From positions 11,348,362-11,412,361 of the forward strand of contig NC_079414.1 of assembly GCF_026213295.1 (NCBI RefSeq): DNA of 64,000 bases, in the 5' to 3' direction. This document shows positions 41,801 through 52,864 of the stretch, one piece after another (positions within the stretch are counted from its first letter, which is position 1; every line of letters starts with the position of its first letter). A model generated the notes under the pieces. That model was not told where the DNA came from and ran no database searches. It was given only the letters and a program-made list of their open reading frames with translations. The position numbers and the translations under genes are program-made. The DNA comes from Gadus chalcogrammus. Its lineage: Eukaryota; Chordata; Actinopteri; Gadiformes; Gadidae.

Positions 41801-44800
41801 GCAGGACCAATAACTATGACTGCGAAAACTGCAAGAACAACGGCAGGACCAACAACTGCAACTGCTGAACTAACATCGACAACTGCAGGATCAACAACTT
41901 TTGCAGAAAAACCTGCAGCCACAACTGCAGGCCCAACAACAACTGCAAGACCTATCACTTCTACTGTTGTACCCAAAACAATAATTGAAGGAAAAACAAC
42001 AACAGCCTCAGAACCGACAACTTCTACATCAGTACCCACAACAACAACAACCAGACCAATAACGACAACCGCAGTAGCAACAACAACATCAGCAGGATCT
42101 ACATCCACAACAGAAGGAGCCACAAGAACAACAACTGGTGGACTAACAAAAGCCACTGCAGGACCAACAACCACGACTGCGAAAACTCCAATAACAACAG
42201 CAGGACCAACAACTACAACTGCAGGATCAACAAATTTTGCAGAAAAACCTGCAACCACAACTGCAGGACCAACAACAACTATAGGACCAACAAAAACTGC
42301 GAGACCTATCACTTCTACTGTTGTACCCAAAACAATAATTGAAGGAAAAACAACAAAAGCCTCAGAACCAACAACTTCTACATCAGGACCCACAACGACA
42401 ACAACTGTAGGACCAACAAAAAATGGAAGACCTATCACTTCTACTGCTGTACCCAAAACAAAAACCTCAGAACCAACAACTTCTGAATCAGGACCCACAA
42501 CAACAACAACAACTGGTGGACTAACAAAAAACACTGCTGGACCAACAACTGGTGGACTAAAAAAAACCACTGCTGGACCAACAACTACGTCTGCGAAAAC
42601 TGCAAGAACGAAGGCAGTTGAACCAACAACTTCTACATCAGGACCCACAACAACAACCGGACCAATAACGACAAGTGGTGGACTAAAAAAAACCACTGCA
42701 GGACCATCAACAAAAGGACGAAAAACAACAACAGCCGAACTTGTGACAACCGCAGTAGCAACAACAACATCTGCAGGATCTACATCCACAACAGAAGGGG
42801 CCACAACGAGAGGAAGAACACCTGCAGGACGAACAATGACAACTGCAGGACCAATAACAACGAATGCAAGACCCAGAACTACTTCAGCAGGACTCACTTC
42901 AACTGCAGTACAGAAATCAACAACTGCAGGAATAACAAAAACGACAACAGTGCAAACAACATCAACTGCTGTACCAACAACTACTAAAGCAGGACCCAAA
43001 ACAACAACAGGACCAATAAAGACAACTGCTGAACTGACATCAACAACTGCAGGACCAACAACTACGACTGCGAAAACTCCAAGAACAACGGCAGGACCAA
43101 CAACTACAACTGCTGAACTAACATCGACAACTGCAGGATCAACAACTTTTGCAGAAAAACCTGCAGCCACAACTGCAGGCCCAACAACAACTGCAAGACC
43201 TATCACTTCTACTGTTGTACCCAAAACAATAATTGAAGGAAAAACAACAACAGCCTCAGAACCAACAACTTCTACATCAGTACCCACAACAACAACAACC
43301 AGACCAATAACGACAACCGCAGTAGCAACAACAACATCTGCAGGATCTACATCCACAACAGAAGGAGCCACAAGAACAACAACTGGTGGACTAACAAAAG
43401 CCACTGCAGGACTAACAACCACGACTGCGAAAACTCCAATAACAACAGCAGGACCAACAACTACAACTGTTGAACTAACATCGACAACTGCAGGATCAAC
43501 AACTTTTGCAGAAAAACCTGCAACCACAACTGCAGGACCAACAACAACTATAGGACCAACAAAAACTGCGAGACCTATCACTTCTACTGTTGTACCCAAA
43601 ACAATAATTGAAGGAAAAACAACAAAAGCCTCAGAACCAACAACTTCTACATCAGGACCCACAACGACAACAACTGTAGGACCAACAAAAAATGGAAGAC
43701 CTATCACTTCTACTGCTGTACCCAAAACAAAAGCTGAAGGAAAAATAACAACAGCCTCAGAACCAACAACTTCTGAATCAGGACCCACAACAACAACAAC
43801 AACTGGTGGACTAACAAAAACCACTGCTGGACCAACAACTACGTCTGCGAAAACTGCAAGAACAAAGGCAGTTGAACCAACAACTTCTACATCAGGACCC
43901 ACAACAACAACCGGACCAATAACGACAAGTGGTGGACTAACAAAAACCACTGCAGGACCATCAACAAAAGGACGAAAAACAACAACAGCCGAACTTGTGA
44001 CAACCGCAGTAGCAACAACAACATCTGCAGAATCTACATCCACAACAGAAGGGGCCACAACGAGAGGAAGAACACCTGCAGGACGAACAATGACAACTGC
44101 AGGACCAATAACAACGAATGCAAGACCCAGAACTACTTCAGCAGGACTCACTTCAACTGCAGTACAGAAATCAACAACTGCAGGAATAACAAAAACGACA
44201 ACAGTGCCAACAACATCAACTGCTGTACCAACAACTACTAAAGCAGGACCCAAAACAACAACAGGACCAATAAAGACAACTGCTGAACTGACATCAACAA
44301 CTGCAGGACCAACAACTACGACTGCGAAAACTCCAAGAACAACGGCAGGACCAACAACTACAACTGCTGAACTAACATTGACAACTGCAGGATCAACAAC
44401 TATTGCAGAAAAACATGCAACCGAAACTGCAGGACCAACAACAACTGTAGGACCAACAAAAACTGCGAGACCTATCACTTCCACTGTTGTACCCAAAACA
44501 ATAACTGAAGGAAAAACAACAACAGCCTCAGAACCAACAACTTCTACATCAGGACCCACAACAACAACTGTAGGATCAACAACGCCAACTGTTGAACCAA
44601 CATCAGCAGCAAAAGAAACAACGACTATGCCAACAGAAGAGACGACTGCAGAAGAGACGTCTGCTGGACCCACAAAAACAACAGCAGGACCAACTACGCC
44701 ATCTGAAGAACCAACAACAACAACTGCTGGAACCAGAGCTAAAACTACAGGACTCACAACAAAAACTGCAGGACAAACAACGACAACTTTTGAACCAACA

Positions 44801-47800
44801 ACAATTGCAGGACCTACCACTGCTACTGCAAGACTATTATCCACTACAGTAGGAGCAACAACAACTGCAGGACTAACAAAGCCAACTGTTGAACATCCAA
44901 CAACAACTGCAGTGCCAAAACCAACAACTGCAGGTCCATCAACTACTACAGCAAGATCCACAACAACAACAACTGCAGGACGAAAAACGACAACTGCTGA
45001 ACCAACATCGACAACTGCAGGATCAACAACTTTTGTAGAAAAACCTGCAGCCACAACTGCAGGACCAACAACAACTGCAAGACCTATCACTTCTACTGTT
45101 GTACCCAAAACAATAACTGAAGGAAAAACAACAACAGAATCAGACCCAGCAACTTCTACATCACGACCCACAACAACAACAACCGGACCAATAACGACAA
45201 CTGCTTTACCAAAACAAACTGCAGGATCATCAACAACAACAACATTAAATACTACCGCGGGTTCAACAACAACAACTGTAGGACAACCAACCACTGCAGG
45301 ACCACTAACAACAACTGCAGGACCATTAACTATTATCACGGGACCCACAACAACAATTACAGGATCAACAACGCCAACTGCTGAACCAACAACAACTGCT
45401 GGTCAAATAGATACAACTGCAGGACAGATAATAACTGCAGGACCAACAACGCCAACTGCTGAACCAACAACGCCAACTGCTGTAAAAACAACACCAACTG
45501 TAGGACCAATGACTGCAGTGCCAAAAACAGCGACTACAGGACTGACAACGAGAACTGCTGAACCAACAACAATTGCTGGACCAAGAGCTTCAACTACAGG
45601 CCCAATATCGACAACTGCTTTACCAACAACAACTGCAGGACCAACAACACCAAATGCTGAAAAAACAACACCAACTGTAGAACCAACGACTGCAGTGCCA
45701 AAAACAACGACTGCAGGGCTGACAACGAGAACTGCTGAACCATCAACAATTGCTGGACCAAGAGCTTCAACTGCAGGCCCAATATCGACAACTGCTTTAC
45801 CAACAACAACAACTGCAAGACAAACAACAACAACATTAACTACTACCATGGGATCCACAACAACACCAACTTTAGGAGCAATAACGACAACTGCTTTACC
45901 AAAACCAACTGATGGACCAGCAACAACAACAACATTAAATACTACCGCTGGTTCAACAACAACAACTGTAGGACCAACAACAACCAATGCAGAACCCACA
46001 ACGCCAAATCCTGAACCGACAACAATTCATGGATCTGGAGCTACAACTGCAGGAACCACAACAGCACCTGCAGGATCATCGACAACTGCAGTGTCAACAA
46101 CGACAACTGTAGATCCCCCTACAGAAAATAAAGGGACTATTGATTTGAGATTCAGCATGATTCGTACGTTTATAAAAGACTACTTAGATTCAAGCTCAGC
46201 AGCCTATCAGGTGCTGGCTGCTAATGTAACAACAGAGGTGAGATAATGTTAGGAAGATTTAATTCAGTTTGAATAATGAAAAACATTGTATTCCTGCATT
46301 TTAACATGAAAAACATGAAACATGTTGAATATTAATTAATTGTATTTTTTATAATAGGTTAACAATGGCTTCAAACATAGTTTTCCTGGAACATATTCCG
46401 GGAGTACAATCAACTCTTTTGCGTAAGTACAACCAATTGTATTGCATTACTTTTTGAGTAAGTACAACCAATTTTATTAAATTACTTTCATACTCTATGT
46501 TTATTAATGACTACCTTTAAGTATATCACATAGATTATAGCCAATCAATATGATACTGATGAAAAAGCGCACCAGCTTTGAAACTTGTTTATCCCAATTC
46601 TCATGCTTTCCTTTCATTTTTACATTTCTAGTGAGGGATCAGTCTATGTGGACATGACGCTGATCTTCAACAAAGAATCTGCTGTTCCTACTGAAAGCCG
46701 TGTAGTGCAGGTATTGAAGGACGCAGTAGATGATCTAATGACCTTCCTCGATGTGGACACTACAACTATTGCTGCAGGTAATGATACCAGCACAATTATA
46801 ATTTTACATCAATTGCTAGTTTAAACACTTCATTAGCAAAGCACGATGGTTGGGTTGTAAAAAGTATTGTAAAAGGTTTCATTCATCTCAATATAATATA
46901 CTTAAAATATAAAATCACTCACTCTGCATGACCTACCTTGGTAGGACCAACTACAACAACTTCAGGACAACCAACCACTGCAGGACCACTAACAACAACT
47001 GCAGGACCATTAACTATTATCACGGGACCCACAACAACAATTGCAGGATCAACAACGCCAACTGCTGAACCAACAACAACTGCTGGTCAAATAGCTACAA
47101 CTGCAGGACAGATAATAACTGCAGGACCAACAATGCCAACTGCTGAACCAACAACGCCAACTGCTGTAAAAACAACACCAACTGTAGGACCAATGACTGC
47201 AGTGCCAAAAACAGCGACTACAGGACTGACAACGAGAACTGCTGAACCAACAACAATTGCTGGACCAAGAGCTTCAACTACAGGCCCAATATCGACAACT
47301 GCTTTACCAACAACAACTGCAGGACCAACAACGCCAAATGCTGAAAAAACAACACCAACTGTAGAACCAACGACTGCAGTGCCAAAAACAACGACTGCAG
47401 GACTGACAACGAGAACTGCTGAACCATCAACAATTGCTGGACCAAGAGCTTCAACTGCAGGCCCAATATCGACAACTGCTTTACCAACAACAACTGCAAG
47501 ACCAACAGCAACAACATTAACTACTACCACGGGATCCACAACAACACCAACTTTAGGAGCAATAACGACAACTGCTTTACCAAAACCAACTGATGGACCA
47601 GCAACAACAACAACATTAAATACTACCGCGGGTTCAACAACAACAACTGTAGGACCAACAACAACCAATGCAGAACCCACAACGCCAAATCCTGAACCGA
47701 CAACAATTCATGGATCTGGAGCTACAACTGCAGGAACCACAACAGCACCTGCAGGATCATCGACAACTGCAGTGTCAACAACGACAACTGTAGATCCCCC

Positions 47801-50800
47801 TACAGAAAATAAAGGGACAATTGATTTGAGATTCAGCATGAGTCGTACGTTTATAAAAGACTACTTAGATTCAAGCTCAGCAGCCTATCAGGTGCTGGCT
47901 GCTAATGTAACAACAGAGGTGAGATAATGTTATGAAGATTTATTTCAGTTTGAATAATGAAAAACATTGTATTCCTGCATTTTGACATGAAAAACATGAA
48001 ACATGTTGAATATTAATTAATTGTATTTTTTATAATAGGTTAACAATGGCTTCAAACAAAGTTTTCCTAGAACATATTCCGGGAGTACAATCAACTCTTT
48101 TGCGTAAGTACAACCAATTGTATTGCATTACTTTTTGAGTAAGTACAACCAATTTTATTAAATTACTTTCATACTCTATGTTTATTGATGAATACCTTTA
48201 AGTGTATCACATAGATGATAGCCAATCAATTTGATACTGATGAAAAAGCGCACCAGCTTTGAAACTTGTTTATCCTAATTCTCATGCTTTCCTTTAATTT
48301 TTACATTTCTAGTGAGGGATCAGTCTTTGTGGACATGACGCTGATCTTCAACAAAGAATCTGCTGTTCCTACTGAAAGCCGTGTAGTGCAGGTATTGAAG
48401 GACGCAGTAGATGATCTAATGACCTTCCTCGATGTGGACACTACAACTATTGCTGCAGGTAACTATACCATCACAATTATGATTTTACATAAATTGCTAG
48501 TTTAAACACTTCATTAGCAAAGCAAAATTGTTGGGTTGTAAAAAGCATTGTAAAAGGTTTCATTAATCTCAATATAATATACTTAATACATAAAATCACT
48601 CCCTCTGCATGACCTACCTTGGTAGGACCAACTACAACAACTTCAAGACAACCAACCACTGCAGGACCACTAACGACAACTGCAGGACCCTTAACCATTA
48701 TCACGGGACTCACAACAACAACTGCAGGATCAACAACGCCAACTGCTGAACCAACAACAACTGCTGGTCAAATAGCTACAACTGCAGGACAGATAATAAC
48801 TGCAGGACCAACAATGCCAACTGCTGAACCAACAACGCCAACTGCTGTAAAAACAACACCAACTGTAGGACCAATGACTGCAGTGCCAAAAACAGCGACT
48901 ACAGGACTGACAACGAGAACTGCTGAACCAACAACAATTGCTGGACCAAGAGCTTCAACTACAGGCCCAATATCGACAACTGCTTTACCAACAACAACTG
49001 CAGGACCAACAACGCCAAATGCTGAAAAAACAACACCAACGACTGCAGTGCCAAAAACAACGACTGCAGGACTGACAACGAGAACTGCTGAACCATCAAC
49101 AATTGCTGGACCAAGAGCTTCAACTGCAGGCCCAATATCGACAACTGCTTTACAAACAACAACTGCAAGACCAACAGCAACAACATTAACTACTACCACG
49201 GGATCCACAACAACACCAACTTTAGGAGCAATAACGACAACTGCTTTACCAAAACCAACTGATGGACCAGCAACAACAACAACATTAAATACTACCGCGG
49301 GTTCAACAACAACAACTGTAGGACCAACAACAACCAATGCAGAACCCACAACGCCAAATCCTGAACCGACAACAATTCATGGATCTGGAGCTACAACTGC
49401 AGGAACCACAACAGCACCTGCAGGATCATCGACAACTGCAGTGTCAACAACAACAACTGTAGATCCCCCTACAGAAAATAAAGGGACAATTGATTTGAGA
49501 TTCAGCATGAGTCGTACGTTTATAAAAGACTACTTAGATTCAAGCTCAGCAGCCTATCAGGTGCTGGCTGCTAATGTAACAACAGAGGTGAGATAATGTT
49601 ATGAAGATTTATTTCAGTTTGAATAATGAAAAACATTGTATTCCTGCATTTTAACATGAAAAACATGAAACATGTTGAATATTAATTAATTGTATTTTTT
49701 ATAATAGGTTAACAATGGCTTCAAACATAGTTTTCCTAGAACATATTCCGGGAGTACAATCAACTCTTTTGCGTAAGTACAACCAATTGTATTGCATTAC
49801 TTTTTGAGTAAGTACAACCAATTTTATTAAATTACTTTCATACTCTATGTTTATTGATGAATACCTTTAAGTGTATCACATAGATGATAGCCAATCAATT
49901 TGATACTGATGAAAAAGCGCACCAGCTTTGAAACTTGTTTATCCTAATTCTCATGCTTTCCTTTAATTTTTACATTTCTAGTGAGGGATCAGTCTTTGTG
50001 GACATGACGCTGATCTTCAACAAAGAATCTGCTGTTCCTACTGAAAGCCGTGTAGTGCAGGTATTGAAGGACGCACTAGATGATCTAATGACCTTCCTCG
50101 ATGTGGACACTACAACTATTGCTGCAGGTAACTATACCATCACAATTATAATTTTACATAAATTGCTAGTTTAAACACTTCATTAGCAAAGCAAAATTGT
50201 TGGGTTGTAAAAAGCATTGTAAAAGGTTTCATTAATCTCAATATAATATACTTAATACATAAAATCACTCCCTCTGCATGACCTACCTTGGTAGGACCAA
50301 CTACAACAACTTCAAGACAACCAACCACTGCAGGACCACTAACGACAACTGCAGGACCCTTAACCATTATCACGGGACTCACAACAACAACTGCAGGATC
50401 AACAACGCCAACGGCTGAACCAACAACAACTGCTGGTCAAAGAGCTACAACTGCAGGACAGATAATAACTGCAGGAACAACAACGCCAACTGCTGAACCA
50501 ACAACGCCAACTGCTGTAAAAACAACACCAACTGTAGGACCAACGACTGCAGTGCCAAAAACAATGACTGCAGGACTGACAACGAGAACTGCTGAACCAT
50601 CAACAATTGCTGGACCAAGAGCTTCAACTGCAGGCTCAATATCGACAACTGATTTACCAACAACGGCTTCAGTACCAACAACAACAACATTAACTACTAC
50701 CCCGGGATCCACAACAAAGACTGCAGGACCAACAATCCCAACTGCTGAACCAACAACAACTGCTGGTCCAAAAGCTACAACCGCAGTACACACAACAACT

Positions 50801-52261
50801 GTAAGATCATCAACAAGTGCAGTATCATCACTGACAGCTCCTGAACCAAACACAACAATTGCTGGACCAAGAGCTACTACCGCAGGACCCACAACTACAA
50901 TGGCAGGACCAGCAACAACAAATGTAGGGTCAACAACCGAAGGACCAACAACAAAAAAATATATTAGCTCCAATGTTGGACCCACTTCTGCTATAACAGC
51001 AAGAACAGCTGGAAGAACAAGCACAATTGTTGTAACTTATACAAATTCCATTTCTTCAGCTACAACTAGAAGGTCTACAACTAGCCAAGCGGGAATCATA
51101 TCTACAACTGAAGGATCTACTGCTATCAGATTAGTGCCCACATCTATGTTGAGAACCACATTTTCTACGACTACTATAGTTGGACAAACAAGTCATGCTA
51201 TAGCTCCCGCAACTACCTCTTCCTCAGTCACAACGACTGTAACAGAAACTACCAAGCCCTCAGAGCCTACCGAGCCCTCTATAGAAAACGAAGGGACTAT
51301 TGCTTTGAGATTCACCATGAGACGTATGTTTACAGAAGACTACTTAGATCCAAGCTCGACACCCTATCAGGAGCTGGCTGCTAATGTTACAACAGAGGTT
51401 AGATAATGTTATGAAGATTTAATTCAGTTTGAATAATGAAAAACATTGTATTCCTTTATTTTAACATGAAAAACATAAAACATATTGAATATTAATTAAT
51501 TGTATTTCTTATAATAGGTTAACAATGGCTTCAAACATAGTTTTCCTGGAACATATTCCAAGAGTACAATCAACTCTTTTTCGTAAGTACAACCAATTTA
51601 TTGAATTTCCTTTTCCGTAAGTACAACAATTTGTATTGAATTACTTGCATCCTCATATTTATTAATGAATACCTTCATGAATATCAAATAGATGATAGAC
51701 AATTAATACTGATAAAAAAGCATTGAAACTATTTTATCCTAATTCTGGTGTTTTCGTTTAATTTTCATTCTAGTAAGGGATCTGTCATTGTGGACATGAC
51801 GCTGATCTTCAACAAAGAATCTGCTGTTCCTACTGAAAGCCGTGCAGTGCAGGTGTTGAAGGATGCAATAAAAGATCTAATCACCTTCCTCGATGTGGAC
51901 ACTACTACTATTGTTGCAGGTAACTAACAGTAAAATTATAATTTCACATCAATTGCTAGTTTAAAAACATTAGCAAAGCTAATCTAAGCTAAGCTTTTAT
52001 TCATCTCAAGATAATATACTTAAATATAAAATCTTTCCGTCTGCATGACCTACCTTGGTAGGACCAACCTCAGTAGGACCAACTACAATAACTCCAGGAC
52101 AAGCAACCACTGCCGGAACCACTTCTACTCAAGGGCAAAGTACAACTGTAGGACCAACATCGAATGACGCTACCACCTCAGGAGGACCAACTCTGAAAAT
52201 GACCATCAGAACTGCTGTTTGTTTACCCATCTTCTTTATGTTCATCAAAGGTCTGCTCTAA
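26853..52261 (+). CDS. Giant SEA-domain mucin, 19 exons, probably GPI-anchored
   Basis: Exon model: 26853-26880, 26973-35514, 35625-35689, 35841-39432, 39553-39617, 39834-39979, 40146-46237, 46358-46422, 46632-46777, 46945-47918, 48039-48103, 48313-48458, 48626-49587, 49708-49772, 49982-50127, 50295-51397, 51518-51582, 51774-51919, 52062-52261. Every intron is GT-AG and every later SEA-plus-mucin block sums to a multiple of three; only exon 2 is short by one base. Corrected for that, the product is about 7,540 residues: signal peptide, then Thr-rich O-glycosylation domains (AGPTTTT-type) alternating with six SEA domains, then a hydrophobic C-terminus. SEA mucins such as MUC1 and MUC16 form epithelial glycocalyx, and I infer a surface mucus-barrier role. 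I know no specific orthologue and assign no symbol. Confidence 0.85.
26973..35514 (+). CDS. Mucin exon 2: 8.5 kb Thr-rich domain and start of SEA 1
   Basis: One exon of about 2,840 codons made almost wholly of Thr, Ala, Gly and Pro in AGPTTTTAGPTTTT-like runs with Lys/Arg/Glu substitutions. It begins after CAG at 26972; a second AG six bases later could be used in the same frame. The first 48 or so codons (26973-27115) are in one frame, ending at TAA 27116-27118, and the rest in another, open from 27040. A one-base slip therefore lies between 27040 and 27118. The last 35 codons (about 35410-35514) begin SEA 1 with ITFSLSEIFIEQY and an N-glycosylation site NVT. Donor: GAG|GTGAGA. Confidence 0.85.
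35625..35689 (+). CDS. Mucin exon 3: middle of SEA 1
   Basis: 65 bp after acceptor ATTAG and before donor GTACTT. It encodes VDKAFKAHVQDSFARSEVTSF plus two bases of the next codon (phase 2). All five later SEA modules have an exon of exactly the same length at this place. Confidence 0.85.
35841..39432 (+). CDS. Mucin exon 4: end of SEA 1, mucin domain 2, start of SEA 2
   Basis: It opens after TTTCTAG with the SEA cleavage region NGSVVVDLKLIF and continues through LNVDRSTI. It then passes without an intron into the Thr-rich domain (KETTTTTATKGPTPFTAG). In the five other modules an intron separates these two parts. The 3' end carries VDLRFSMSRTFIKDYLDSSS and ANVTTE, the first third of SEA 2. 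3,592 bp. Confidence 0.85.
39553..39979 (+). CDS. Mucin exons 5 and 6: rest of SEA 2
   Basis: Exon 5 is 39553-39617 (65 bp) and exon 6 is 39834-39979 (146 bp), separated by a 216-bp intron. Together they read VNNGFKHSFPRTYSRSTINS... then EGSVFVDMTLIFNKESAVPT and LDVDTTTIAAG. Gly-Ser in GSVFV is the expected SEA autoproteolysis position. Exon 6 ends in phase 1 (GCA G|GTAACT). Confidence 0.85.
40146..46237 (+). CDS. Mucin exon 7: 6.1 kb Thr-rich domain and start of SEA 3
   Basis: It opens after CTTGGTAG with GPTTTTSGQPTTTG. It differs from exon 2 in having long higher-order repeats: three in-frame copies of about 1.25 kb anchored at GAACTTGTGA (41495, 42737, 43991; spacing 1,242 and 1,254 bp, or 414 and 418 codons). 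In addition, a block near 40600-40920 recurs near 44660-44960. Distinctive non-Thr motifs include FAEKPA, RPITSTVVPKTI and ARLLSTTVG. It ends with the SEA 3 opening, where one residue is Ile instead of Ser (SMIRTFIKDY). Confidence 0.85.
41495..44900 (+). repeat. Three in-frame 1.25 kb tandem copies inside mucin exon 7
   Basis: The copies start at 41495, 42737 and 43991. Each contains, in order, AELVT..AVATTTSAGSTSTT, AGRTMTTAGPITTNARPRTT, KTTTGPIKTTAELTSTTAGP and RPITSTVVPKTI. The second and third are nearly identical, and the first is more diverged. The third is cut short after about 44560. Lengths are multiples of three, so coding phase is kept. Confidence 0.85.
46358..46777 (+). CDS. Mucin exons 8 and 9: rest of SEA 3
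   Basis: Exon 8 is 46358-46422 and exon 9 is 46632-46777, the same 65/146 bp sizes and phases as the other modules. The cleavage motif is EGSVYVDMTLIF. Donor GTAATG follows GCTGCAG. Confidence 0.85.
46945..47918 (+). CDS. Mucin exon 10: 974-bp mucin domain and start of SEA 4
   Basis: A short mucin domain (about 290 codons) with motifs TVGPMTAVPKTATTGLTTRT, AGPRASTTGPISTTALPTTT and TIHGSGATTAGTTTAPAGSS. It ends with TIDLRFSMSRTFIKDYLDSS. It is nearly identical to the 3' end of exon 7 and to exon 13. Confidence 0.85.
48039..48458 (+). CDS. Mucin exons 11 and 12: rest of SEA 4
   Basis: Exon 11 is 48039-48103 and exon 12 is 48313-48458. Cleavage motif EGSVFVDMTLIF. The introns here are almost identical to those of SEA 3 and SEA 5. 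Confidence 0.85.
48626..49587 (+). CDS. Mucin exon 13: 962-bp mucin domain and start of SEA 5
   Basis: Near-copy of exon 10, shorter by exactly 12 bp (four codons) within the KTTPTVEPTTAVPKT region, so phase is kept. It ends with the same SEA opening, SMSRTFIKDYLDSSS. Confidence 0.85.
49708..50127 (+). CDS. Mucin exons 14 and 15: rest of SEA 5
   Basis: Exon 14 is 49708-49772 and exon 15 is 49982-50127. Cleavage motif EGSVFVDMTLIF; one difference from the SEA 4 copy is Leu for Val in VLKDALDDLMTF. Confidence 0.85.
50295..51397 (+). CDS. Mucin exon 16: divergent mucin domain and start of SEA 6
   Basis: The 5' third matches exons 10 and 13. The remainder is distinct, richer in Ser, Ile and Val (TNSISSATTRRSTTSQAGII, TSSSVTTTVTETTKPSEPTE). 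The SEA opening is also diverged (LRFTMRRMFTEDYLDPSSTP) but keeps ANVTTE. The donor is GTTAGA rather than GTGAGA. Confidence 0.85.
51518..51919 (+). CDS. Mucin exons 17 and 18: rest of SEA 6
   Basis: Exon 17 is 51518-51582 and exon 18 is 51774-51919. They read ...NSF-SKGSVIVDMTLIF and end LDVDTTTIVAG. The last SEA has the most changes, including Lys for Glu just before the Gly-Ser cleavage site, but keeps the Gly-Ser pair. Confidence 0.85.
52062..52261 (+). CDS. Mucin exon 19: last mucin stretch and hydrophobic C-terminus
   Basis: It reads GPTSVGPTTITPGQATTAG through TSNDATTSGG to a spacer PTLKMTIR and the terminal TAVCLPIFFMFIKGLL, then TAA at 52259. Small residues, a short polar spacer and a hydrophobic extreme C-terminus with no cytoplasmic tail fit a GPI-attachment signal. 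A tail-anchored transmembrane segment is the alternative, though the Lys inside and lack of flanking charges make it weaker. Confidence 0.75.
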
Positions 52262-52277
52262 AATATGTAGAACCCTG

Positions 52278-52833
52278 GGGCCGTATTCACAAAGCATTTT
52301 ATCTTACCGCTAGGAGTGCTCCTAACTCGCGCTAAAACATTTTACGTAGGAGTTTTTTCTTAAAAGTTATTCACAAAGCCGCTGAGACCTACTCTTACTA
52401 AGGATAAATCACAAAGAGTGAACTAAGAGTGACGCGCCGTTGCTATGGATTACGTCAATTCTCGTGCACGAGTTTAGAAGCGGTCAGTTCGGTGATTGGT
52501 TGTTCAGACGAGCCCACTGAATCACCGAAAAACAAGGAAATAGCCTAAGCTAGAAATGAATTCCTATTAAGTAGTTATAGTGCAGTTAGCAGAATACACG
52601 CATGATGACAATTTTGTGCAGACCACGATAATGACGTTGTAGCCTGCACGTTCAAGAGAGAGAGAAAGCAAACAATAAAAATACGTAAAATCTAAAAGAA
52701 AATAAATGTTACGAACTACCCAAGTGTTGACTGATTTGTGCCAAGGTGTTTACCTAAAATGTGTTTTCAAAGTGATCCCTAAATGCCAGTCCACTCGGTT
52801 CCACACGGCCAAATTCCTTGTAATGTTGATCGC

Positions 52834-52864
<31 letters not shown>

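Noticed and set aside
40405..45348. 1,647-codon minus-strand open frame rich in Val, Gly, Pro and Ala
   Set aside because: Antisense shadow of mucin exon 7; the sense codons used cannot give stops in this antisense frame. No start context, domains or splice logic. The same applies to 27291-28682, 28737-29648, 29985-32807, 32820-34757, 35814-36911, 45403-45999 and similar frames.
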